A stretch of DNA of 19,931 nt, taken from positions 1-19,931 of the forward strand of contig JASLAA010000036.1 in assembly GCA_030147325.1 (NCBI GenBank), given 5' to 3'. Shown piece after piece: positions 13,908-19,906 of this stretch (the stretch's first letter is position 1; every line of letters begins with the position of its first letter). This DNA comes from Arthrobacter sp. GTDB taxonomy: Bacteria; Actinomycetota; Actinomycetes; Actinomycetales; Micrococcaceae. The notes beneath the pieces are model-generated. The model was given only the letters and a program-made list of their open reading frames with translations, was not told the DNA's origin and made no database searches. A program made the translations under genes and the position numbers.

Positions 13908-15296
13908 CTACAGCTCGGCACCCTCGAGCAGGTCGGTCACGAGTGCCGCTATCGGCGAGCGCTCGGACCGCGTCAGGGTCACGTGCCCGAAGAGCGGGTG
14001 ACCCTTCAGGATCTCGACCACGGCAGCGATGCCGTCGTGTCGTCCCACCCGCAGGTTGTCACGCTGCGCGACGTCGTGGGTCAGGACGATCCTGGAGTTC
14101 TGACCGATACGGCTCATGACGGTGAGCAGCACGTTCTTCTCGAGCGACTGTGCCTCGTCGACGATCACGAAGGAGTCGTGCAGGCTGCGCCCGCGGATGT
14201 GGGTGAGCGGCAGCACCTCGAGCATGCCGCGGTCCATGACCTCCTCCATGACCTCCTGGGACACGAGCGCCCCGAGAGTGTCGAAGACCGCCTGCGCCCA
14301 GGGGTTCATCTTCTCGCTCTCGCTGCCGGGGAGATAGCCGAGCTCCTGCCCGCCCACGGCATAGAGCGGCCGGAAGACCACGACCTTGCGGTGCTCCCTC
14401 CGCTCCAGGACCGCCTCGAGGCCGGCGCAGAGGGCCAGCGCCGACTTACCCGTACCCGCTCGCCCGCCGAGCGAGACGATGCCCACCTCCGGGTCCATGA
14501 GCAGGTCGATGGCCAGCCGCTGCTCGGCCGACCGTCCGTGGAGCCCGAAGACGTCACGGTCACCGCGCACAAGCCGGATCTGCTTGTCCGCCCCGACCCT
14601 GCCCAGCGCGGAGCCCCGGGGGGACAGCAGGATGACGCCGGTGTTGACCGGCTGTTCCGCGCCGGCAGCCGTGAAGACCGTCTCGTTCTCGTACAGCGCG
14701 TTGACCTCCTCGACCGTCGCGTCGAGTTCGGCGACACCGGTCCAGCCGGAATCCTTGACGAACTCGTTGCGGTACTCGTCGGCTCGCAGCCCCATCGCCG
14801 ACGCCTTGACGCGCATCGGCAGGTCCTTGGACACGACCGTGACGTCCCGTCCCTCGACGGCGAGGTTCTTCGCGACCGCGAGGATGCGGGAGTCGTTGTC
14901 CCCGCTCCTGAAGCCGACCGGCAGGACCTCCGGGGACACGTGGTTCAGCTCGACCCGCAGCGTCCCGCCCTCTTCCCCGAGGGCGATGTCCCTGTCGAGC
15001 CCGCTGTTGGCGACCCGGAGATCGTCCAGCAGCCTCAGGGCCTTCCGGGCGAAGTAGCCGAGCTCCGGATCGTGGCGCTTCCCCTCGAGTTCGGAGATGA
15101 CGACGACGGGCAGGATCACCTCGTGTTCGGCGAATCGCAGGATCGCCCGCGGATCCGACAGCAGCACCGACGTGTCGATGACATAGCTGCGGCGGGCGTC
15201 CGGGGCGAGGCGACCGTCAGCCGACGCGGCGTCGTCGCCCCCCGTGGTGGTTCCGGCTCCGGCGGCGTGCTGCTGGGGAGTGCTGTTCTGTGCCAC
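13908..15296 (-). CDS. PIN-PhoH family ATPase/ribonuclease (PhoH2-like)
   Basis: The protein joins an N-terminal PIN nuclease domain to a C-terminal PhoH P-loop ATPase; in mycobacteria PhoH2 unwinds and cleaves RNA. In the 462-residue product the PIN acidic residues are visible: Asp41 (YVIDTSVLL), Glu69/Glu71 (ISELEGKR), and Asp133/Asp135 (SGDNDSRIL). The PhoH part has GLHGRSAEQRLAIDLLMD, Walker A GGRAGTGKS (277-285) and Walker B FVIVDEAQ (376-383). GTG 15296 was chosen for GGAG at 15302-15305, five bases away; an in-frame GTG at 15323 falls inside a hairpin. The first 35 residues are a disordered Ala/Gly/Thr stretch. The leader is unusually rich in inverted repeats (15310-15380), suggesting control after transcription starts. 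Confidence 0.93.
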   Translation of the reverse strand: MAQNSTPQQHAAGAGTTTGGDDAASADGRLAPDARRSYVIDTSVLLSDPRAILRFAEHEVILPVVVISELEGKRHDPELGYFARKALRLLDDLRVANSGLDRDIALGEEGGTLRVELNHVSPEVLPVGFRSGDNDSRILAVAKNLAVEGRDVTVVSKDLPMRVKASAMGLRADEYRNEFVKDSGWTGVAELDATVEEVNALYENETVFTAAGAEQPVNTGVILLSPRGSALGRVGADKQIRLVRGDRDVFGLHGRSAEQRLAIDLLMDPEVGIVSLGGRAGTGKSALALCAGLEAVLERREHRKVVVFRPLYAVGGQELGYLPGSESEKMNPWAQAVFDTLGALVSQEVMEEVMDRGMLEVLPLTHIRGRSLHDSFVIVDEAQSLEKNVLLTVMSRIGQNSRIVLTHDVAQRDNLRVGRHDGIAAVVEILKGHPLFGHVTLTRSERSPIAALVTDLLEGAEL

Positions 15297-15420
15297 GTGA
15301 ACTCCGCTCCGGGGTGAGCGCACCCCGAATTCGTAGGGTTGGGGTGGGTCGTTCCGGCCTGGAGGCCGGACACGGCCTCCCCGACTCGTACGGGATGCCT
15401 GTCAGCACCGTCGGCGTCAT
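15217..15420 (-). other. Possible small upstream frame (67 codons) overlapping the phoH start
   Basis: An ATG at 15420 has a good Shine-Dalgarno, GGAAGG at 15427-15432, spaced six bases. It opens a frame starting MTPTVLTGIPYESGR that runs through the leader hairpins and 80 bases into phoH in another frame. Third positions are almost all G or C over the first 16 codons, then this bias fades and the end is Arg/His-rich like a shadow frame. Mycobacterial phoH2 is preceded by a small antitoxin gene (phoAT), so position is suggestive, but no sequence similarity is claimed. It may be a leader peptide, a small protein or nothing. Confidence 0.22.
15310..15380 (-). promoter_or_regulatory. phoH leader with overlapping, mutually exclusive hairpins
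   Basis: Four inverted repeats lie just upstream of the phoH ribosome binding site. CGGGGTG/CACCCCG (15310-15316 with 15321-15327, tetraloop) sits four bases from the GGAG. CACCCC at 15321-15326 can instead pair with GGGGTG at 15341-15346. TCCGGCC/GGCCGGA (15353-15359 with 15364-15370) competes with GGAGGCC/GGCCTCC (15361-15367 with 15374-15380), since they share an arm. Alternating pairing is the layout of an attenuator or translational switch, but the GC content makes chance pairing easier. Confidence 0.4.
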
Positions 15421-15534
15421 CAGTGGCCTTCCATCGGCGGGTCTGGAGTGCCGTCGATGGCTCGACCCTACGCCGCGGGAACCCCGGGGCACAGGTGTCC
15501 CCAGCCGTGTCGATCGTTAAGGGCTGATGAACAC

Positions 15535-16302
15535 TCAGGAACCGAAGCGCCGCTGCCGGCGACCGAAATCGCGCAGCGCCCGGAGGAAGTCCACGCGGCG
15601 GAAGTCGGGCCACAGCGCCTCGCAGAAGTAGAACTCGCTGTAGGCGCTCTGCCACATGAGGAAGCCGGAGAGCCGTTGTTCGCCCGAGGTGCGGATGACG
15701 AGGTCGGGGTCCTGCTGGCCTCGCGTGTAGAGGAAGGACGAGATGTGCTGGTCCGTGAGTTCCTCCGCGAGGGTCTCGAGGGACATCCCCTTCGAGGCGG
15801 CGTCCCGCATCAGTTCCTTGACGGCGTCGACGATCTCCCGCCTCCCGCCGTAGCCCACGGCCACGTTCACGTGGAGTCCGTCGATCTTCTGGGTCGAGGC
15901 GGCAAGGCTGACGAGCTTGTCGCTCAGGTCGTCCGGCAGCAGGTCCAGGGCTCCCACGGGCTGGACCCGCACCCGGTTGCTCTCGCCGAGCCTGTCCAGT
16001 GTGTTGGCGATGATGCTCAGCAGCTGGTCGATCTCCTCCTGCGGGCGCCCCATGTTGTCCGTGGACAACATGTACAGCGTGACGACGTCGACGCCGAGTT
16101 CCTCGCACCAGCCCAGGAACTCGTGGATCTTGTCCGCCCCGGCCTGATGCCCGTGGCTCGTCGGTGCCCCGGCGAGTTTCGCCCAGCGGCGGTTGCCGTC
16201 GACCATCACGCCGATGTGGTGGGGGATGCGCTCGGGGGCGAGGTTACGCTGCAGCCTCCGCTCGTAGAAGCTGTAGCCGACTCCGGGAAAGGTCCATGTC
16301 AC
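15535..16302 (-). CDS. cis-Prenyltransferase (isoprenyl transferase, Rv1086-like)
   Basis: cis-Prenyltransferases condense isopentenyl diphosphate onto an allylic diphosphate to make polyprenyl carriers for cell-wall synthesis. The 255-residue product has HIGVMVDGNRRWAK with catalytic Asp35, LYMLSTDNMGRP, HVNVAVGYGGRREIVDA (144-160) and RTSGEQRLSGFLMW (204-217). It resembles my memory of M. tuberculosis Rv1086, the short-chain Z,E-farnesyl diphosphate synthase, more than long-chain Rv2361c, and the neighbourhood agrees. Chain length is still uncertain, so 'undecaprenyl' should not be assumed. GTG 16302 was chosen for GGGGAGGGG about nine bases upstream. It is 238 bases from phoH on the same strand and divergent to trhA, with a likely promoter at 16386-16414. 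Confidence 0.93.
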   Translation of the reverse strand: MTWTFPGVGYSFYERRLQRNLAPERIPHHIGVMVDGNRRWAKLAGAPTSHGHQAGADKIHEFLGWCEELGVDVVTLYMLSTDNMGRPQEEIDQLLSIIANTLDRLGESNRVRVQPVGALDLLPDDLSDKLVSLAASTQKIDGLHVNVAVGYGGRREIVDAVKELMRDAASKGMSLETLAEELTDQHISSFLYTRGQQDPDLVIRTSGEQRLSGFLMWQSAYSEFYFCEALWPDFRRVDFLRALRDFGRRQRRFGS

Positions 16303-16385
16303 GCCCGGCTACCCCTCCCCTCATCCACGCTCCGGCGGGACCGGATGCTCTGACGGTGCGGGACGCCCTGCACCCCGCACACCTG

Positions 16386-16414
16386 TTCATACCGTACCGG
16401 CAGTTGCCTGATAA
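16386..16414 (-). promoter_or_regulatory. Putative promoter of the cis-prenyltransferase gene
   Basis: On the - strand TTATCA (16409-16414), a 17-base spacer and TATGAA (16386-16391) each match four of six consensus bases. The patch is AT-rich compared with its surroundings. The transcript would have a leader of about 75 nt. The rest of the 198-base divergent gap holds only the trhA -10 box. Confidence 0.4.
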
Positions 16415-16488
16415 AACCCTGTATTGGCGATCCCGCTGCCTGCCGCCCGGGCAGCGATACCGACGGCTGCCACCCCTTTCCGGTGCAC

Positions 16489-16494
16489 TAGGAT
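16489..16494 (+). promoter_or_regulatory. Putative -10 element for a leaderless trhA transcript
   Basis: TAGGAT is followed by exactly six bases and ATG 16501. There is no Shine-Dalgarno. The -35 region (GC-rich) is not recognisable. Confidence 0.45.
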
Positions 16495-16500
16495 TCGGGC

Positions 16501-17268
16501 ATGACCTCGCGCCATCCGATGCCCTCCCCGGGCGGTTCCGATCCCGACGGAGACCGGGACGAGTCGCTCGCCGGAACGCCGCTCGGGGACGCCGTCGGGT
16601 CCCTCGCCGGGCCCCTGGCGGACGCCCTGGCGACCAAGCCCCTGTGGCGGGGCTGGATCCACGCTGTTGCCACCCCCCTCGCCGTCGCAGCAGGGATCGT
16701 CCTGGTGATCGTCGCATCCACCACCGGGCTCAAGGTCGCCTCGGCGATCTACGCCTTCACCGGCGTCCTGCTGTTCGGCGTGAGTGCGGTCTACCATCGC
16801 GGCACGTGGAGCCCCCGCGTCAGGGTCGTCCTCAAGCGGCTCGACCACACCAACATCATGCTCGTGATCGCAGGGTCCTACACACCCCTCGCCTGGGCGC
16901 TGCTCGAGCGGGGAAAGGCGGAGACCCTGCTCTGGATCATCTGGGGCGGGGCGATCGCAGGGGTCCTGTTCAGGAACCTGTGGGTCGACGCACCCCGCTG
17001 GCTCTACGTGCCCATCTATGTGGCGCTCGGTCTGGGCTCGGTCTTCTACATGCCCGACTTCTTCGCGGCGAACGTAGCCGCGGCGACCCTGATCTGCGTG
17101 GGAGGCGCCCTGTACATCGCCGGCGCGGTCTTCTACGGCATCAAGCGCCCGAACTTCTCACTGCGTGTCTTCGGTTTCCACGAGCTCTTCCACGCCTTCA
17201 CCGTGGCGGCCTTCGCTGCACACTTCATCGCCATCATGCTGTCCGTGCTCCAGCCGGTGCACGCCTGA
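16501..17268 (+). CDS. trhA: TrhA/hemolysin III family membrane protein (PAQR superfamily)
   Basis: The seven-helix HlyIII/PAQR family includes the TrhA proteins; despite the old name a hemolytic role is not established for most, and some affect membrane energetics. The 255-residue product has a charged N-terminal tail (1-45) and about seven hydrophobic helices. All family motifs are seen: RGWIH (50-54), SAVYHR (95-100), LDHTNI (114-119), IAGSYTP (123-129), FGFHELFH (224-231) and His241. These histidines, with the serine and aspartate, form the presumed metal site. ATG 16501 follows a TAGGAT-N6 leaderless element. It is a single gene, divergent to the prenyltransferase and convergent with the small membrane protein gene. 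A link to Rv1085c is by position and family. Confidence 0.92.
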   Translation: MTSRHPMPSPGGSDPDGDRDESLAGTPLGDAVGSLAGPLADALATKPLWRGWIHAVATPLAVAAGIVLVIVASTTGLKVASAIYAFTGVLLFGVSAVYHRGTWSPRVRVVLKRLDHTNIMLVIAGSYTPLAWALLERGKAETLLWIIWGGAIAGVLFRNLWVDAPRWLYVPIYVALGLGSVFYMPDFFAANVAAATLICVGGALYIAGAVFYGIKRPNFSLRVFGFHELFHAFTVAAFAAHFIAIMLSVLQPVHA

Positions 17269-17322
17269 CCTGACTGTCACAGGGGCGTGCCGGCCAGGAC
17301 TGCTTCGCGCGGGAGCTGCTGC

Positions 17323-17688
17323 TCAGCGGTTGTCCGGGCCGTGCTTTCCGCCCGGCCGGAGCGGATCGGTGGCGTCCGGGTAGTGCGGCGCCCGGTCCGC
17401 CGCAGGTCCGTCCGCAGCGTCGCCGGTCGGCGGCCCACCCGCGGACTGCTGGGCGCGCAACGCCCTCGACTGCTCCACCTCCGCGGTGTACCGGACGCGC
17501 CGGACCCGCCGGACCATGTCGCGGATCAGGAAGACGACGACCACGACGACCAACAGGGTCGCAAGGAACCCGGGCAGCCCGGGGGTGACCGAGGCCGGGT
17601 CGAGACCGGGCTTCAGCGTCGGGTCACCTGACGGTGTCGTCGCTGCGGCCAAGCTGAGGAGAGGGAACACGCACACCACTTTCGACAA
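17323..17688 (-). CDS. Small single-pass membrane protein downstream of mca (Rv1083-like)
   Basis: The function is unknown. The product is up to 121 residues: a short hydrophobic N-terminus (VVCVFPLLSLAAA, signal-like), one strong transmembrane helix at about 38-58 (GLPGFLATLLVVVVVVFLIRDMV), an arginine cluster (RRVRRVRY) fixing the C-terminus inside, and a disordered Pro/Asp/Gly tail. The Gly-Leu-Pro-Gly-Phe entry to the helix and the Arg-rich exit match what I recall of small proteins encoded after mca in Actinobacteria. The start is uncertain: TTG 17688 is the longest, with GTG at 17679, 17676 and 17670 as alternatives and no good Shine-Dalgarno for any. TAGAAT at 17725-17730 suggests its own promoter. 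Confidence 0.7.
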   Translation of the reverse strand: MSKVVCVFPLLSLAAATTPSGDPTLKPGLDPASVTPGLPGFLATLLVVVVVVFLIRDMVRRVRRVRYTAEVEQSRALRAQQSAGGPPTGDAADGPAADRAPHYPDATDPLRPGGKHGPDNR

Positions 17689-17724
17689 ACGCTGTCAGCG
17701 GATCAGGACTGCCCGCCGCCGACA

Positions 17725-17730
17725 ATTCTA
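17725..17730 (-). promoter_or_regulatory. Putative -10 element for the small membrane protein gene
   Basis: TAGAAT on the - strand is one mismatch from consensus and lies in the 92-base gap after mca. It would start transcription near 17718 and leave a leader of 30-45 nt depending on the start codon. No clear -35 is seen. Confidence 0.4.
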
Positions 17731-17780
17731 CGCGGGATAGAACTGCCGCGAGGTGCGAGGTCGGGATGCACGGCCGGCAG

Positions 17781-18698
17781 CTACGGCCGGGAAGGGATAC
17801 CCGCGAAGAAGTCGCTCTCCGGGAGTTCGGACGGAACCCTCGATTCGATGAGCGAGTAGTCCTCCCACGGCCAGACCTTCTGCTGGAGGTCCACCGACAC
17901 GGCGAAGAAGAACCCCTCCGGATCGACCTGTGTGCGGTGTGCCAGGAGCGCCCGTTCGCGGTGCCCGAAGTAGTCGCCGCAGTCGATCTGGGTGGTCGTC
18001 GCATGCGTCGGTGCGGGCGGCTGGTGGCCCTCTGCATCCGACTCCAGCCACTGCGCGATCCGCTCGGCGTAGGGCGACTGCAGTCCGGCCTCCTCGAGGG
18101 CGAAGTGCAGCGCCCGGAAGCGCTCGGGGTTGAACGCCCGGTCGTAGTAGAGCTTCGAGGCGCTCCACGCCTCACCGGTCCCGGGGTACCGCGCCGGGTC
18201 GCCCGCAGCTTCGAAGGCTTCGACGGTCACGCGGTGGGCCATGATGTGGTCCGGGTGCGGGTAGCCGCCGTTCTCGTCGTAGCCGATGACGACGTGCGGG
18301 CGGAATTCACGCACGAGCTTCACGAGCGGCGCCGCCGCCCGTTCGAGGGGCTGCAGTGCGAAGCAGCCGAACGGCAGGTCGGGCAGCGGATCGCCCTCGG
18401 GCAGGCCGGAGTCCGTGAAGCCCAGCCACCGCTGCTGCACCCCGAGCTCCGCCACGGCGCGTGCCATCTCGATGCGTCGGAGGCCGGGGAGGTCCCGCTT
18501 GCCGTGGGGGTCGCCCGCCATGGCGGCATTGAGGATGTCTCCGCGTTCACCCCCCGTGCAGGTGGCGACCATCACCTCTGCGCCCGCAGCCACATAGCTG
18601 GCCATCATCGCAGCGCCCTTGCTCGACTCGTCGTCCGGGTGGGCGTGGACCGCGAGGAGGCGGAAGCCCTCGCGGGAGTGATCCTGGCTTGGCAACAC
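17781..18698 (-). CDS. mca: Mycothiol S-conjugate amidase
   Basis: Mca splits the amide bond of mycothiol conjugates of toxins, releasing a mercapturic acid for export and GlcN-inositol for recycling; it acts in the cytosol with zinc. The 305-residue product belongs to the LmbE/PIG-L deacetylase fold. Zinc ligands are His20 and Asp23 in AHPDDES and His151 in HPDH, with Asp22 as the general base. The lysine in HPDDESSKGA is typical of Mca, where the sister enzyme MshB differs. The DENGGYPHPDH stretch and a longer C-terminus with VSVDLQQKVWPWEDY also fit Mca. GTG 18698 is three bases from AGGAG; TTG 18695 would have the better six-base spacing. Upstream frame to 18797 is non-coding overlap with the divergent gene. 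Confidence 0.93.
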   Translation of the reverse strand: MLPSQDHSREGFRLLAVHAHPDDESSKGAAMMASYVAAGAEVMVATCTGGERGDILNAAMAGDPHGKRDLPGLRRIEMARAVAELGVQQRWLGFTDSGLPEGDPLPDLPFGCFALQPLERAAAPLVKLVREFRPHVVIGYDENGGYPHPDHIMAHRVTVEAFEAAGDPARYPGTGEAWSASKLYYDRAFNPERFRALHFALEEAGLQSPYAERIAQWLESDAEGHQPPAPTHATTTQIDCGDYFGHRERALLAHRTQVDPEGFFFAVSVDLQQKVWPWEDYSLIESRVPSELPESDFFAGIPSRP

Positions 18699-18760
18699 GT
18701 GCTCCTGGCTGTACGGGGAGGGAAGCGAAGCGGCCGGACTGGGCCGCCGCGGGCGGACGG

Positions 18761-18766
18761 TAAAAT
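18761..18766 (+). promoter_or_regulatory. Putative -10 element for a leaderless DUF4307 transcript
   Basis: TAAAAT is followed by exactly six bases and GTG 18773. It is the best -10 match among the leaderless candidates here. It lies in the 74-base gap shared with divergent mca. Confidence 0.5.
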
Positions 18767-18772
18767 GGGAGC

Positions 18773-19207
18773 GTGAGCTCCGCCTATACGCCAACACCTA
18801 GAGTAGCCAATCGCTACGGCACCCCAAAGCCGAGGAAGCCGATGGGCCGCGTGCGGATGCTGCTCATCGCGGTGGTCCTGGCCGCCGTGGCAGCCGTTGC
18901 CGCCGTCGCGCTGACCACGGGCAGCCCCGACGTGTCCTCCAAGGACGTCGGCTTCTCCGTCACCTCGGAAGGGCGGGCGAGCGTGGACTTCGAGGTGACG
19001 AAGGACCGCTCCGCCACCGCGCAGTGTGCCGTGCAGGTGCTCAGCGAGAACTACGCGGTGGTCGGCTGGAAGGTCGTGACCATCGGACCGAACAGCGCGG
19101 AGGAAGGCGCCAACGACGGCGGCACGACGGCGCACCGCACCGATGTCCGCACCGATTCGCCCGCCGTCTCCGGCGGGGTCAACGCCTGCTGGATCGTCGA
19201 GGACTGA
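18773..19207 (+). CDS. DUF4307 domain-containing membrane protein
   Basis: The family has no known function. The 144-residue product has a short basic cytoplasmic head with RYGTPKPRKP, one transmembrane helix at about 29-48 (MLLIAVVLAAVAAVAAVALT), and a small extracytoplasmic domain with VGFSVTSEGRASVDFEVTKD, AQCAVQVLSENYAVVGWKVV and a final Cys-Trp-Ile-Val. The two cysteines (AQCAV and ACWIV) could form a disulfide. GTG 18773 is set by TAAAAT-N6-GTG. It lies between divergent mca and downstream greA, as Rv1081c lies between mca and greA in M. tuberculosis (from memory), which supports the call. Confidence 0.85.
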   Translation: MSSAYTPTPRVANRYGTPKPRKPMGRVRMLLIAVVLAAVAAVAAVALTTGSPDVSSKDVGFSVTSEGRASVDFEVTKDRSATAQCAVQVLSENYAVVGWKVVTIGPNSAEEGANDGGTTAHRTDVRTDSPAVSGGVNACWIVED

Positions 19208-19227
19208 GCGTAGCCCCCGGGACCTTC

Positions 19228-19256
19228 TTGGGATCTGGCCTTCCCCCCTCTAGAAT
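19228..19256 (+). promoter_or_regulatory. greA promoter
   Basis: TTGGGA (19228-19233), exactly 17 bases, and TAGAAT (19251-19256) make the best sigma-70-type promoter in the window. Seven perfectly paired bases (TCCCCCC at 19242-19248, GGGGGGA at 19257-19263) flank the -10 as a dyad, which could be an operator or an early transcript feature. The predicted start is about 19263, giving a leader of about 150 nt before GTG 19415. Confidence 0.65.
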
Positions 19257-19262
19257 GGGGGG

Positions 19263-19414
19263 ATACGTATCGCCCCGCTTCACCGGCGTACCGGCCTACC
19301 GGTCCCACGAGGCGGGGTGTTTGCTTGCCGGTGGTGATGGCTCCGCCATCGCCCGGTCGAGTGACCAAGTGCCTCCACCGGACCAGATGGGGGCCGTACC
19401 TAAGGAGTTATCCC
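19263..19414 (+). promoter_or_regulatory. Structured greA leader with terminator-like hairpin
   Basis: The predicted leader can fold CCCCGCTTC (19273-19281) with GAGGCGGGG (19309-19317), nine pairs with one G-U, followed by TGTTTGCTTG, a fair T-rich tail for this genome. Inside its loop ACCGG/CCGGT (19290-19294 with 19299-19303) pair, and ACCGG recurs three times at an 8-base period. A second stem pairs 19333-19341 with 19345-19353 (nine pairs, one G-U) and CCGGTGG/CCACCGG (19328-19334 with 19375-19381) can enclose or displace it. TAAGGAG at 19401-19407 is the ribosome binding site. Confidence 0.5.
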
Positions 19415-19906
19415 GTGTCCACTAACAGCGCCTCCGTCGCCTGGCTCACGCAGGAGTCCTACAACCGGCTCAAGAGCGAGCTGGAGCACCTGTCCGGTCC
19501 CGGCCGGACCGAGATCGTCGCCCGGATCGAGCAGGCCCGTTCCGAGGGCGACCTCAAGGAGAACGGCGGCTACCACGCGGCCAAGGAAGAGCAGGGCAAG
19601 GCAGAAGCGCGGATCCGCCAGCTCACCCACCTGCTCAACAACGCGCATGTGGGCGAGGCTCCGGCGGACAACGGCGTCGTGGAGCCGGGCATGATGGTGT
19701 CCGCGAAGATCGCGGGCGACGTCGAGAACTTCCTGCTGGGCAGCCGCGAGGTGGCCGGTGACACCGATGTCGACGTCTACAGCGAGAAGTCCCCGCTCGG
19801 CGCCGCCATCCAGGGCAAGAAGGCCGGCGACACCGTCACCTACGCCGCTCCCAACGGCAAGCAGATCACCGTCGAGATCCTCTCGGCCACACCGTACGCC
19901 GGCTGA
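19415..19906 (+). CDS. greA: Transcription elongation factor GreA
   Basis: GreA enters the RNA polymerase secondary channel and stimulates cleavage of backtracked RNA. The 163-residue product is family size (about 158-164). The N-terminal coiled coil carries the acidic tip in GDLKENGGYHAAKEEQ, with Asp46 and Glu49 as the catalytic pair. The C-terminal FKBP-like domain has YSEKSPLGAAIQGKKAGDTVTY and PNGKQITVEILS. GTG 19415 is clear from TAAGGAG seven bases upstream. The frame stays open back into the leader, which is not taken as coding. The promoter at 19228-19256 and the hairpin-rich leader suggest attenuation, as known for E. coli greA. The gene is complete; the remaining 25 bases of the window show nothing. 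Confidence 0.96.
   Translation: MSTNSASVAWLTQESYNRLKSELEHLSGPGRTEIVARIEQARSEGDLKENGGYHAAKEEQGKAEARIRQLTHLLNNAHVGEAPADNGVVEPGMMVSAKIAGDVENFLLGSREVAGDTDVDVYSEKSPLGAAIQGKKAGDTVTYAAPNGKQITVEILSATPYAG

Noticed and set aside
13794..15317. 507-codon + strand frame opposite phoH (similar frames at 15448-16353 and 17766-18776)
   Set aside because: Shadows of phoH, the prenyltransferase and mca. Repetitive Arg/Asp/Val/Glu composition and no recognisable domain.
17269..17322. Terminator between convergent trhA and the small membrane protein gene
   Set aside because: Only four-base stems were found, too short to call.
19325..19414. In-frame N-terminal extension of GreA by 30 residues from TTG 19325
   Set aside because: The extension lies in the hairpin-rich leader, lacks a ribosome binding site, and GTG 19415 has a perfect TAAGGAG. 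Family length fits the shorter form.
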